Shown: positions 25,186 to 33,710 of the stretch, piece by piece | Position numbering within the stretch: the stretch's first letter is position 1 | How the letters are laid out: each line of letters starts with the position of its first letter | NCBI GenBank assembly: GCA_035296325.1 | Contig: DATHBD010000013.1 | Coordinates: forward strand, 1-62,228 | Length of the DNA: 62,228 nt | Direction: 5' to 3' | Source: DATHBD01 sp035296325 | GTDB lineage: Bacteria; Actinomycetota; Actinomycetes; Mycobacteriales; Micromonosporaceae | Position numbers and translations under genes: made by a program | The notes under the pieces: generated by a model | What the model saw: the letters and a program-made list of their open reading frames with translations, nothing else | The model's database searches: none | Told to the model about the DNA's origin: nothing

Positions 25186-26250
25186 TCACCGGGTCGTCGT
25201 GTTCGAGGCAGTCAGGTCGAGCCAGTGCGCCCAGCGGTCGAGCTGCTGCAGGGATGTCCGCAGCTCGGTGAGGAACTCCAGCGTGTGGTCGTGCGCTGTG
25301 GCTCGTTCGGCCGCGGTGGCGGGGCGGTGTCCGAGGGCTCGCCACAGCAGGAACGCGGCGGCGCCGAGCTGCAGGCGCAGGACCCCGGCGAAGGATGCGG
25401 CCACTGGCGGAATGCACCTGCCAGTCAGCGACTGATAAGTCCGTACGACCCGGTCGAACGACGGCTGGTGCCAGCCGTCACCGCGGCGGCTGAAGGCCAA
25501 CGCGGCCCGAGGCACCTCCCACTCGGCGAAGTCCGGACCGGCACCGTCCCAGTCCACCAGCACCGGCGACATCGGCGTCAGCAACACGTTGTCCGGCTTC
25601 ACATCCCGGTGGGTGAACACCGCACTCAGCTGGTCGCGCGGTTGCCACGACGCCTGATCGACGAGGTCCTTGGCGTGGGCTATGTCCGGCAGGAAACTGC
25701 GGACCCTGGCGACGAAGTCTGCGCCATCCTCGCCGGCGTCGCCCGCGAGCCAGTCCGACCACTCGTCGGTGCTGTGCGGTTCATACCGGCTCCCGTCGGC
25801 AGCGCTGAGCGCGACGGGTAGCGCGTGCAACGCCGCCAGGGTCGCACCCACCCACTCAAGCGTCCCTGCCGGAACGTCGGCATCTGCGAGCGTGCGACCA
25901 GTGCACCACTCGTGGACCCGGAAGCTGATATCGACTCCTCCTACAGGGACGTCTGCCAGCAATGGTGCGACCGGATGGACCGGGTGCACAGGCCTGGGCA
26001 TCGCGACACCCCGGCCGAAGGCGACCCGTTCCACTTCCGCGGCGACGCCATAGTCGGCCATCCACCACGGTTCTCGTGAGCGATTCATCTGCTTGACCGC
26101 CCACGCCCCCCGCGTGGTGCGCAACTTCCACATCAGGTGTGACCGGCCCCCAGTCACCGGCCGAAGTCCGCTCACCGCTGGCCCCAGATCGAACGCCTGG
26201 GCCACCGCCGCCGCTGCCGCGGCGCGCCAAGCATCATCCATTCCGGACAC
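25186..26250 (-). CDS. Aminoglycoside phosphotransferase-family kinase
   Basis: A 354-residue protein with the APH/choline-kinase fold. The catalytic loop is FTHRDVKPDNVLL (about residue 208) and the metal-binding DFG-equivalent is VLVDWDGAG. The N-terminal lobe has a GRSHLMWKL glycine loop and a WAVKQMN lysine strand. The start is GTG 26250, with GGGGGA five bases upstream; extension to 26313 would have no such site. The family phosphorylates antibiotics, homoserine, thiamine or sugars; the target here is unknown. A second, unrelated-looking APH-fold gene follows at 26798 in the opposite direction. Confidence 0.87.
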   Translation of the reverse strand: MSGMDDAWRAAAAAAVAQAFDLGPAVSGLRPVTGGRSHLMWKLRTTRGAWAVKQMNRSREPWWMADYGVAAEVERVAFGRGVAMPRPVHPVHPVAPLLADVPVGGVDISFRVHEWCTGRTLADADVPAGTLEWVGATLAALHALPVALSAADGSRYEPHSTDEWSDWLAGDAGEDGADFVARVRSFLPDIAHAKDLVDQASWQPRDQLSAVFTHRDVKPDNVLLTPMSPVLVDWDGAGPDFAEWEVPRAALAFSRRGDGWHQPSFDRVVRTYQSLTGRCIPPVAASFAGVLRLQLGAAAFLLWRALGHRPATAAERATAHDHTLEFLTELRTSLQQLDRWAHWLDLTASNTTTR

Positions 26251-26797
26251 GGTAGTCCCCCGAACCGCGGGCAGGCATTCTGCAAGGTCACCGCGTGGTG
26301 ACGCCTCGCCCACCAGACCAGATCCTCGGCTCCCCCGCCGAGTTCGAACACGCCCTCATGTCCGAGCGCACCCTCGACGGCCTCGCCGCAGCCCGAGCCC
26401 ACGGCCGCACCGGCGGGCGGAAGGCCATACTCACCGCACGCCAAGCCCGTTTCTGGCGGAGGCCAGCAGCGAGCTGGCCTGCTGGAGACCGCGTCCGCGT
26501 CTCCGACCGCGCGGGCGAGCGCACTGTACCGGTTGTCCGGTCCCGCTGTTGCGGCGCCGTTATCGCGAAGGCGGGTCCGCGCTCCGGTTGACGGCCGGTC
26601 CCAGTGCCCGACGTCGCCACATGGTGGCGGCGATGAGCGTGTGGTGGACGCGATCCGTGAAGCGCTCGGCGGGGAAGTTCCTCGTTCGGCGGGAACGCGG
26701 ACCGGCTGCGCCGGCGAGTGGAACAGATCCTCGATTCACCGGGGATCGGCACAGAAATGCTGGTGTTGCACCACGAACGCTGAGCTACGGTGCTCCG
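26251..26797. other. Decayed intergenic region
   Basis: Apart from the serine-recombinase fragment at 26325-26468, no gene is recognised. Plus-strand sequence after the fragment stays open but shows no family resemblance, which fits a degraded mobile element. Confidence 0.5.
26325..26468 (+). pseudogene. C-terminal fragment of a second serine recombinase
   Basis: The plus strand reads SPAEFEHALMSERTLDGLAA, then ARAHGRTGGRKAILTARQAR. This is the long E-helix and the start of the DNA-binding linker of resolvase/invertase enzymes (compare LAEFxRxLIxERTxxGLAAARARGRTGGR). The whole catalytic N terminus is missing. It differs clearly in sequence from the relic at 21751, so it derives from another element. 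Confidence 0.7.
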
Positions 26798-27625
26798 ATG
26801 CAGGCGTATGAGGCTCAGCAGGCAAGACAGGCAGCCATATCGAGCGCCTCACGGCTCGGCCTAACCGCCCACGACGCCGCTGTCCTGCACAACTCGAACA
26901 ACCTCACCCTGCGTCTGCAACCCTGCGACGTGCTGGCCCGGGTGGCTCCGGCCGCGCACCAGAGCGCCCAGCTCGAAGTGGATGTCGCTCAGCGGTTGGC
27001 CGAGGTCGGGAGCCCGGTGGCCGCGCTGGAATCACCCGAGGTCTTTGTCCGGGGCGACTACGCGGTCACCCTCTGGGTTTACTACGAACCGGTGACTACG
27101 CAACCGATTCCCACCGCGGAATACATCGGTGCGCTCGAACGGCTACACGCCGGAATGCGCAAGGTCGACCTGCCCACCCCGCACTTCACGGCCCGGGTCT
27201 CCGAGGCCCAGACGCTCGTGGCCGACCACGCCCGAACGCCGGAACTGGCTGACGCGGACCGGGTCTTCCTCGCCAGCACGTTGAACCACATGCGACGAGC
27301 GGTCCGGGACAGCGGTCGGCCGGAGCAACTCCTGCACGGCGAACCCCATCCGGGAAACCTGCTCTCGACCCGGACCGGCCCGCTTTTCATCGACTTCGAG
27401 ACGTGCTGCCGGGGCCCGATCGAGTTCGACCTGGCCCACGCGCCCGACGAGGTCGGGGACCACTACCCGGGCGTCGATCACAAGTTGCTCCGAGATTGCC
27501 GGACCCTCATGCTGGCGATGATTACGGCGTGGCGTTGGGATCGCGACGACCAGTTCCCCGACGGCCACCGGCTCGGCACCGAGTGGCTGAGCGAACTCCG
27601 GAAGGCAACGGCTCACTCACCGTGA
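26798..27625 (+). CDS. Phosphotransferase of the APH superfamily
   Basis: A 275-residue protein. The catalytic loop is LLHGEPHPGNLL (about residue 180) and the metal-binding segment FIDFETCCRGPIEFDL. The HGEPHPGN form (Glu in the usual HGDLHPGN) is typical of a branch of actinobacterial phosphotransferases. ATG 26798 is taken as start; it has only a weak ribosome binding site, and the frame is open further upstream without family similarity. The N-terminal lobe (ISSASRLGLTAHDAAVLHNS) is short but present. Substrate unknown. Confidence 0.82.
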   Translation: MQAYEAQQARQAAISSASRLGLTAHDAAVLHNSNNLTLRLQPCDVLARVAPAAHQSAQLEVDVAQRLAEVGSPVAALESPEVFVRGDYAVTLWVYYEPVTTQPIPTAEYIGALERLHAGMRKVDLPTPHFTARVSEAQTLVADHARTPELADADRVFLASTLNHMRRAVRDSGRPEQLLHGEPHPGNLLSTRTGPLFIDFETCCRGPIEFDLAHAPDEVGDHYPGVDHKLLRDCRTLMLAMITAWRWDRDDQFPDGHRLGTEWLSELRKATAHSP

Positions 27626-27649
27626 TCGTTGCCTGTGAGGCTGGTCTGG

Positions 27650-28825
27650 TTACTTCGGACGCTGGTCAGGGTCGGTGACGCGCAGGATTTCGTCGACGAG
27701 GTCATCGACGTGGCGGCCGTCGGTGTCGACGCGTAGGTCGCCGACCCCGGCGCGGTCGAGTGCTTTCGCCTCAACCGCGGCCCGGGCGGCCGCGGCCTGC
27801 AGCGTCGCTGCCGGCCGGCCGATGAGCTGGTCGCCGGCAAGGTCGACTGGGCGGATGCCTTTACCGCGTTGCAGGACTCGCTGGTGGATGGTCTCGGGTC
27901 CGGCATGGAGTCGGCACACCGTCAGGGTGGTCGCTGGTAGCGCGGCGGCGTAGGCGCGCACCGTGGCGTTGCTGTCGACGTCGCCGATCAGAACCAGCCG
28001 CTGCGCGCCAGCGGCGTGGTACGTCCGCCACAGCGCGGCCACGTTGGCCGCCTTGAGCCGATGGTTGCCGGGATCCCCGGACGGTGTCGGCCGGTGGAAT
28101 CCGATCTGTTCGAGGTCGACGAGCGCGGTGTGGACTCCGGATGCGCGGATCCGTTCGTACAGGTGCCCGCCCACCGTCGACTTGCCGACTGCGGTCACGC
28201 CGCACACCCACACGACCGTGCCCGGTGCGTGGTCCGTCGGGTCTGTCGCCGGTTGGATGGATCCGCGCTGCAGGGCCGGGGCAGTGGTCCACCTGTTCAG
28301 CTGTGCCGACACCAGGTCCACGACGGCGCCGACGGACAGCCGGGTGGTGTCCACACACTCGTCGGCGGCGTGGACCCGGTCGAGTTCGTCGGCGTGGGCG
28401 AGTTCCCGGCTGATGTCCTCGCCGGAGCGTCCCCGCCCGACCAGGCGTCGTCGCAGTTCGGACGGGTCTGCCCGAAGTCGAAGCGTCCGCACGGCGGCGC
28501 GCGGCAGTCGATCGCGGTCCACTCCGCGTCGGGGATCGACTACGCCGGAGACGATGACGATCCGCGCACCGGCGGCCCGGTGGTTGGCCGCCACCGCGTC
28601 GAGGTTACGGGCCTTCATCCGGTGCCGGCCGTGGTCGTCGGCGGGTTCGGGTATCCAGTCGCCGGGCTGCGGCGGTCCGTAGCACATCCCCAGCTGGTCG
28701 ATGTCGACATAGCCGGCCGGCGTGCCAGCTGCGGTGAGCCGGGTGAACAGTTCCCAGCCGACGGTGGATTTGCCCACTCCCGGCGGTCCGTAGAGCCACA
28801 GCGCTGGCATCGCGTCCTCACCCAT
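27650..28825 (-). CDS. Tandem P-loop kinase-like protein
   Basis: A 391-residue protein built of two homologous AAA_33/adenylate-kinase-like halves. Half 1 (about 6-190) has Walker A GPPGVGKSTVG and the VDIDQLGM strand. Half 2 (about 205-391) has Walker A GVTAVGKSTVG and the VDLEQIGFHRP strand. Each half also has a matching HRMKARNLDAVAANHRAAGA / HRLKAANVAALWRTYHAAGA helix, so the gene arose by internal duplication. Small-molecule or nucleotide kinase activity is likely but unproven. Start ATG 28825 is tentative; ATG 28810 is possible, with GAGG upstream. Confidence 0.75.
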   Translation of the reverse strand: MGEDAMPALWLYGPPGVGKSTVGWELFTRLTAAGTPAGYVDIDQLGMCYGPPQPGDWIPEPADDHGRHRMKARNLDAVAANHRAAGARIVIVSGVVDPRRGVDRDRLPRAAVRTLRLRADPSELRRRLVGRGRSGEDISRELAHADELDRVHAADECVDTTRLSVGAVVDLVSAQLNRWTTAPALQRGSIQPATDPTDHAPGTVVWVCGVTAVGKSTVGGHLYERIRASGVHTALVDLEQIGFHRPTPSGDPGNHRLKAANVAALWRTYHAAGAQRLVLIGDVDSNATVRAYAAALPATTLTVCRLHAGPETIHQRVLQRGKGIRPVDLAGDQLIGRPAATLQAAAARAAVEAKALDRAGVGDLRVDTDGRHVDDLVDEILRVTDPDQRPK

Positions 28826-29064
28826 CCTGGTATCTCACCACCGGCAGCGGTTGAGGATCACGGCATTTTCGTGACCAACGCCGCTGGACCCGCCACGACG
28901 CTCGCCGGGGTGCGCGGCACGAATCTTGTGACGGGCCGGGCCCGATCCGGCGAACGAGCGCCGTCCGTCGAGGTGCTCGCTGAACGTGGCGGCGGACGCA
29001 GTGTTCCAGCGGTCCATCGCGGTCTCGTACAGCCCGGTGGTTGGCTCCGCAGGCCGGGCCTCAA

Positions 29065-29538
29065 TCAGTTCGGTGCCGTCGACTCGAAGTACTCGCGTAG
29101 CTTGTCCGCGTAGGTCAAGCGCTGCTCCGCTGGAGCGAAGTCCCGCTCCGGGTGGGTGAAGTAGAGGTCGTCGCCGGCGTACCGCGGGAAGATATGCATG
29201 TGGTAGTGCCAGCGGTCCTGGTTGCCGGCGGGCTCGTTGTGCTGGCGTAGCGATGTTCCGTCACAGCCGTAGGTCTGCCGGATGGCGATCGCGACCTCAC
29301 GTGCCAGGTCGTGAATTGCGTGCCCGTAGCGGGGCGGCAGGTCATATAGGTTCTCGTGGTGAGCGTTCGACACGACCAGCACGTGACCGTGATTCTTTGG
29401 CCACCATCTGGGCGAGACGAACGCGGTGGCCAACTCGTCGCGCCTCACGACGTCACGCTGCTTCCGGTGTTCGTCTTCGCCGCCCGCCACCAGTCGGCAG
29501 AAGGGGCACACATAGTCAGCCGGCGCGTGATTGAACAT
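29065..29538 (-). CDS. HIT family protein
   Basis: A 157-residue protein. The histidine triad is HYHMHIFPR (about residues 111-119), with the upstream RWWPKNHGHVLVV strand that defines the family, and a CPFC zinc-knuckle start (residues 11-14). HIT proteins hydrolyse nucleoside phosphoramidates or dinucleoside polyphosphates (Fhit/HinT). The HxHxHIFPR variant of the triad (HxHxHxF) is intact. ATG 29538 begins directly before the CPFC element. It follows the P-loop protein on the same strand after 240 bp. Confidence 0.88.
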   Translation of the reverse strand: MFNHAPADYVCPFCRLVAGGEDEHRKQRDVVRRDELATAFVSPRWWPKNHGHVLVVSNAHHENLYDLPPRYGHAIHDLAREVAIAIRQTYGCDGTSLRQHNEPAGNQDRWHYHMHIFPRYAGDDLYFTHPERDFAPAEQRLTYADKLREYFESTAPN

Positions 29539-29657
29539 GGCAACCTCGTAGATGGCTCTCGGCAGCTGCTACGGACCCATAGCACTCGCCGTGCCGGACA
29601 TTGTCCTCGACGCTCGCGATCAATCGTAGGTCTCGAGGCTCTTGTTAGGGTGCCTGG

Positions 29658-31085
29658 ATGCCTTCGCAACGCCGCCTACTGCCCCGGTCGACACCGGCTG
29701 CTGCGGGGATGTCGGGCCGCGCAGTTGCCGCGCTGCTGGACCGGCTCGAAGCGCAGTCCATCGAGTGTCACTCCATGATGGTGGTGCGCCACGGGCACGT
29801 CGTCGCTGAAGGCTGGTGGGCGCCGTACTCGGCCGAACGCCCACATCTTCTCTACTCGCTGACCAAGTCGTTCACCTCGGTCGCCGTGGGACTCGCGATC
29901 GCCGACGGGCTGCTCTCGCTGGACGATCGAGTGGTGGACGTGTTGCCCGACCACGTTCCGGCCGGCATCTCAGCGCAGGGACGGCGCCTCACCGTTCACC
30001 ACCTGCTGTCCATGACGACCGGACATCGGACGGACAGCCTCGTCGAGGCGTGGCAGCTGGAACCGGGCGACCTGGTGAAGGGCTTCCTACGCGTACCGTT
30101 CCTCGAAGCCGAGGGGACGCGGCACGCCTACGACAATCCGACCACCTTCATCCTGGCCCGGATGGTGGAACGGGTCACCGGCCGCGGCCTCCCGGAACTC
30201 CTCGACGAGCGCCTCTTCAAGCCGATGGGCGTGGACCACGCCGAGTGGGACCGGGTGGCGAGCGGCGCCGCCTTCGGATTCCACGGCCTGCACCTCAAGA
30301 CCGAGGCCGTCGCCGCCTTCGGCGAACTGCTGCTGCGCGGGGGCCTGTGGGGTGGTCGGCAGCTCGTCCCGCGCGAATGGGTACAGGCCGCAACCCGCCA
30401 GCACATCGATGTCGCGCAAGCCGAGGACGGACCGCAGCATGCCGACTCGGCGCGCGGTTACGGCTACCAGTTCTGGATGTCGCGGCACGGTTACTACGGC
30501 GATGGCGCCTTCGGCCAGCATTGCGTCGTCATCCCGTCACTTGATCTCGTGGTTGCCATGACCAGCGCCAATACGCAGACGTCGACAGTGCCCGACGCCA
30601 TCTGGGAGTGTCTGGCGCCCGGCATGGACCACCCGGGAAGCGCCCGGGAGGACGAGATCCTCGCCGAGCGCCTGCGGCGGCTGTCACTCGCGTCGGTGCC
30701 GGGTTCGGCCTGCCCGGAGCGTTCCGTCGAGGCTCGCCTCGACGCCTCCGCCGATTCGGCTCTGCCCGACGGCACCACGGTGATCGTCGATCCCGTGGAC
30801 GGTGGTTGGCTCCTGCGACTCGGGGCGTCCCTCGCCGTCGACGTCGGCTACGCCGAGTGGCGGGAAAGCTCGCCACTCGGCCGTCCTGTCGTCGCGGCCG
30901 GCGCCTGGCAGGGCGACACGTTCGTCGCCGACCTTTACGTCATCACCACCCCGCACCGGGTCCGGCTGGTAGTCGACGCGGGTGCGGGCACAGCGGTCGC
31001 GACGTGGAGTACCGTGCCACTGACCAGCCCCAGTCTGGCGTTGCATCTGCGGGCGCCGCTGATGACACGGCCCGACGTCGCGTAG
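29658..31085 (+). CDS. Class C beta-lactamase-like serine hydrolase
   Basis: A 475-residue protein of the serine beta-lactamase/D-alanyl-D-alanine carboxypeptidase class C family. The SxxK nucleophile motif is in LLYSLTKSFTSV (Ser about residue 67), and the YxN motif is HAYDNPTTF (about 157). The third motif region lies around GDGAFGQHCVVIPSLDL, which replaces the HxG. The last 100 residues form a beta-rich lipocalin-like tail common in esterase-type members. No signal peptide, so it is probably a cytoplasmic esterase or amidase rather than a resistance enzyme. It is followed after 15 bp by a methyltransferase, likely in one operon. Confidence 0.87.
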   Translation: MPSQRRLLPRSTPAAAGMSGRAVAALLDRLEAQSIECHSMMVVRHGHVVAEGWWAPYSAERPHLLYSLTKSFTSVAVGLAIADGLLSLDDRVVDVLPDHVPAGISAQGRRLTVHHLLSMTTGHRTDSLVEAWQLEPGDLVKGFLRVPFLEAEGTRHAYDNPTTFILARMVERVTGRGLPELLDERLFKPMGVDHAEWDRVASGAAFGFHGLHLKTEAVAAFGELLLRGGLWGGRQLVPREWVQAATRQHIDVAQAEDGPQHADSARGYGYQFWMSRHGYYGDGAFGQHCVVIPSLDLVVAMTSANTQTSTVPDAIWECLAPGMDHPGSAREDEILAERLRRLSLASVPGSACPERSVEARLDASADSALPDGTTVIVDPVDGGWLLRLGASLAVDVGYAEWRESSPLGRPVVAAGAWQGDTFVADLYVITTPHRVRLVVDAGAGTAVATWSTVPLTSPSLALHLRAPLMTRPDVA

Positions 31086-31100
31086 ACGGAGGTCTCCACC

Positions 31101-31793
31101 GTGACCGACCTCGACACTCAGATCGCCTACTGGGACGGGGCAGCGACGACCAAGACGTTCACCCACCCGCTGCATGTGCCGTGGCTGGATCGGATCAGTC
31201 GGCACGCCGAAGTACTCGACTACGGCTGCGGCTACGGCCGGACCCTGGCACTGCTCGCACACGAGGGATTCGGCAACCTCGCCGGCGTCGACACCTCGCC
31301 GGCGATGATCGACCGGGCCCGCGCCCTCCACCCCACCATGCGCTTCGCCGTGTTGGACACGCCACCGGCGCTGCCCAGTCCGACCGCGAGCGTCGACGTC
31401 GTGATCCTTTTCGCGGTGCTGACGTGCGTACCCGGCGATGAGGCACAACGACGCCTGGTCGGCGAGCTGTGCCGGGTACTCAAGCCGGGCGGCACCCTGT
31501 ACCTCAGTGATCTGCTGCTCCAGCAGGACGAGCGGAGCCGCGATCGTTATGCCCGGTTCGCCGAACGGTACGGCTCCTACGGCCTGTTCGAGACCAGCGA
31601 CGGCGCAGTGTGCCGCCATCACACCAGCGACTGGTTGCGCGCGCTGCTCGCCGACCTCACCATCGCCGACACCCGACGGATCACGGTCACCACCATGAAC
31701 GGGAACCAGGCGGCAGGAATTCAGATCCTTGCCCGCAAACCGGACGGGACCTCAGCAGCGGAAGGAGTACAGGCCGCCGGTGCGCGCACATGA
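31101..31793 (+). CDS. Class I SAM-dependent methyltransferase
   Basis: A 230-residue protein starting at GTG 31101, with GGAGG nine bases before it. Motif I is VLDYGCGYGRTLALL (about 38-52), motif post-I is GVDTSPAMIDRAR, and a motif III-like LKPGGTLYLSDLL follows. This is the Methyltransf_11 type acting on small molecules. The end overlaps the start of the next gene by 14 nt, so this gene, the hydrolase before it and the kinase after it appear to be one operon. The substrate is not predictable. Confidence 0.88.
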   Translation: MTDLDTQIAYWDGAATTKTFTHPLHVPWLDRISRHAEVLDYGCGYGRTLALLAHEGFGNLAGVDTSPAMIDRARALHPTMRFAVLDTPPALPSPTASVDVVILFAVLTCVPGDEAQRRLVGELCRVLKPGGTLYLSDLLLQQDERSRDRYARFAERYGSYGLFETSDGAVCRHHTSDWLRALLADLTIADTRRITVTTMNGNQAAGIQILARKPDGTSAAEGVQAAGART

Positions 31794-32571
31794 GTCGGTC
31801 TCGACCTGGCGGCAGCCGGAACCGGCGACCCTGTCCGAGGCCCGGACGGCCACCGTCACGGAGGTCGCGGATCGGATCCACCGGCTGAGCCGCGGTCGCC
31901 TGCGGGTGGCGGTGGACGGGTTCACCGCTGCAGGCAAGACCAGCTTCGGCCATGAACTCGCCGCCGCACTGCGCTGCCTGGGCCGCTCCACGTTGCGGGC
32001 CAGCCTGGACGACTTCAAGAACCCGTGGCACGAGGCACGTGAGCTCGGCTATGGCCGGGTCACCGGCGCCGGCTACTACCGCAACGCGTATGACTTCCAC
32101 TCGGCACGCACCCTGTTGCTGGCTCCCGCCGGTGCGGACGGGTCGGGAACCGTGGTGTTGTGCGCGCACGATCCCATCACCGGGGCCGACCACCGTGGCG
32201 TCACCGTGGACGCACCCGCCGACGCTGTCCTGGTGGTGGACTCGGTTCTCGCCTTCCGTCCTGAGTACAACGATTTCTGGGACTTCCGGATCTGGCTCGA
32301 CGTCGACTCCGAACTGTCCCTCGCTCGCGGAATCGAGCGGGACACCTTGGCCACGGGCGACGTGGAAGCCGCCACCAGGCTGCACTTGGACCGTTACCGT
32401 GCGGCCGAGGCGATCTACCTGGCCGAGGTGGATCCGCAGTCGTTGGCGGACGTGATCATCGACAACCGGGACCTCGCCCGGCCGCGTCTCACGTGGCGAC
32501 CGTCCCTGACACGTTCCGGCGCGTCGGCTACCGACGTGGACGACGCGCGATTCGATACTGTCGACGCATGA
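31780..32571 (+). CDS. Uridine kinase-like P-loop protein
   Basis: A 263-residue protein. Walker A is VDGFTAAGKTSFGHEL (about residues 41-56; GFTAAGKTS for the usual GxSxSGKT), followed by LDDFKNPW and RNAYDFHS, as in the phosphoribulokinase/uridine kinase family. LVVDSVLAFRPEYNDFWDFRIWLD matches the Walker B and lid region. GTG 31780 is chosen; AAGGAG lies 12 nt upstream. Overlap with the methyltransferase points to coupled translation. It probably phosphorylates a nucleoside-like or sugar substrate, which is not proven. Confidence 0.83.
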   Translation: MRAHESVSTWRQPEPATLSEARTATVTEVADRIHRLSRGRLRVAVDGFTAAGKTSFGHELAAALRCLGRSTLRASLDDFKNPWHEARELGYGRVTGAGYYRNAYDFHSARTLLLAPAGADGSGTVVLCAHDPITGADHRGVTVDAPADAVLVVDSVLAFRPEYNDFWDFRIWLDVDSELSLARGIERDTLATGDVEAATRLHLDRYRAAEAIYLAEVDPQSLADVIIDNRDLARPRLTWRPSLTRSGASATDVDDARFDTVDA

Positions 32572-32732
32572 TGGCTGGATTTGCGCGGGTGTCCACGTGT
32601 CCGGCGCCCCCAACCGCGCCACCGCCGGATCGTCGGCATGAGCACTCCCGGGTCGGTGGAACCCACTGGCCCGCCCGCTGACACCGCCGACGTGCCGGCC
32701 GAACCGGTCCCGATCGGCCCGTCCAGCTGTAC

Positions 32733-32992
32733 CGGGACTGGCGGTTCGTGGCTCCTCCGATCGCCATCATCGTCCCGGCCAGCATCGGCCTGACCATTCC
32801 CGCGATCGCCATCGCGACGATCTGGCCCCCGGACCCCTGTCGCTTGGCCTGGGCCCAACGCAGATCGTCCTACTCGCGATCACCGTCGTTGTCGCAACGC
32901 TGACCGTCATCCCAGGCCGAGCGACCCGCCTACAGGGACTCGTCCACCTGATTCTGTTCGGCGCATTCCTCCTCCTCGCAGCCCACCCCTGA
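32733..32992 (+). pseudogene. C-terminal relic of a calcium/proton exchanger (ChaA-like), frameshifted
   Basis: One frame reads APPIAIIVPASIGLTIPAIA to about 32835. The next frame then reads LGLGPTQIVLLAITVVVATL and LQGLVHLILFGAFLLLA to a stop at 32990-32992. Together these match the last three helices of Cax/ChaA antiporters (SIGLTIPAIAIASIW, then LQGxVHLxLF). A missing C in the CCCC run at 32833-32836 explains the shift. The first eight or so helices are absent. The 100-odd bases before it and 32993-33110 hold no gene. Confidence 0.6.
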
Positions 32993-33110
32993 GAGGGCAG
33001 TTCGAGATCGTTCATTCTGGACACCCAGTCGATCTGCGCCGCGAACCACGTTCCGGCCGCGACGACCGGCAAGGACGCATCGAGCCGATCGAGCTGCGTG
33101 ACATGTGGTA

Positions 33111-33147
33111 CAGCCCGGCAGGCGACGGCGGGTCGCCTGCCGGGCTG
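33111..33147. terminator. Perfect 16-bp hairpin, probable terminator
   Basis: CAGCCCGGCAGGCGAC (33111-33126) pairs exactly with 33132-33147 around GGCGG. It ends 4 bp from the stop codon of the leftward lipoprotein gene, so it is very likely that gene's terminator. Confidence 0.8.
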
Positions 33148-33150
33148 GCG

Positions 33151-33576
33151 TCAGCTCAGAGGTTCGACCCTGCGGTTGCCCAGGGCGGAGGTGAGTCGCA
33201 CCGGGACCACCGACTCCTTGGCGATCGCTGGGCACTCCTTGCCGGCCGCCTCGGGTAGCAGTCCGATGCGGATCCGGAGGCGCACCGCCGTTTCACTCTC
33301 TGTCACTTCCGGCTCGGCGCCGTAACAGTCGGCGGGTCCGGCCGTCACGGTGACCTCGAGGGTTCGGTCGTCGACACTGCGCCAATCGCGCCACCGAACA
33401 ACCTGCGCGTCGACGAGGTCACTCCGGGTCGGCAACGCTTCCGGCCGTGTCGGTCCGGTCGGCGCTCGGACACCGGACGTGTCGCTGCCGGACTCGGCTG
33501 CGGAGCCGCAGGCGCTCAGTGCGGCCACCACAGCCAGCAGCCAGGCAGCCAGTGGAAGTGATGACCGCATCCTCAT
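33151..33576 (-). CDS. Putative lipoprotein of unknown function
   Basis: A 141-residue protein. The N-terminal signal (RMRSSLPLAAWLLAVVAAL) ends in the lipobox LSAC, with Cys at about residue 23, so it should be lipid-anchored on the outer face of the membrane. The mature part begins with a Ser/Gly/Thr/Pro-rich linker and contains two further cysteines (DCYGAE, KECPAI), which could form a disulfide. No family is recognised. ATG 33576 or 33570 could start translation. It has its own terminator and appears monocistronic. Confidence 0.75.
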   Translation of the reverse strand: MRMRSSLPLAAWLLAVVAALSACGSAAESGSDTSGVRAPTGPTRPEALPTRSDLVDAQVVRWRDWRSVDDRTLEVTVTAGPADCYGAEPEVTESETAVRLRIRIGLLPEAAGKECPAIAKESVVPVRLTSALGNRRVEPLS

Positions 33577-33585
33577 CGGTTCAAC

Positions 33586-33663
33586 CTACCCATCAGCGTT
33601 GGCGGCGTTCATCGCGTCGACGACAGCCTGGTCGAAGTATGGGTTCTGGCACCGGAATTGTGG
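33586..33663 (-). pseudogene. Possible C-terminal coding relic
   Basis: Just upstream of the lipoprotein gene, the minus strand reads QFRCQNPYFDQAVVDAMNAA to a TAG at 33586-33588. The composition looks like real protein, but there is no start and no recognised family. It may be the tail of a lost gene. Confidence 0.25.
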
Positions 33664-33710
33664 AGAGGCCGGGACCGCGGGGTGTTCGTCGGTGCGGCAG
33701 GGTGGAGGAC

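Noticed and set aside
28016..29113. A long plus-strand open frame across the tandem P-loop gene
   Set aside because: The minus strand has two clear Walker motifs; the plus frame shows no family features.
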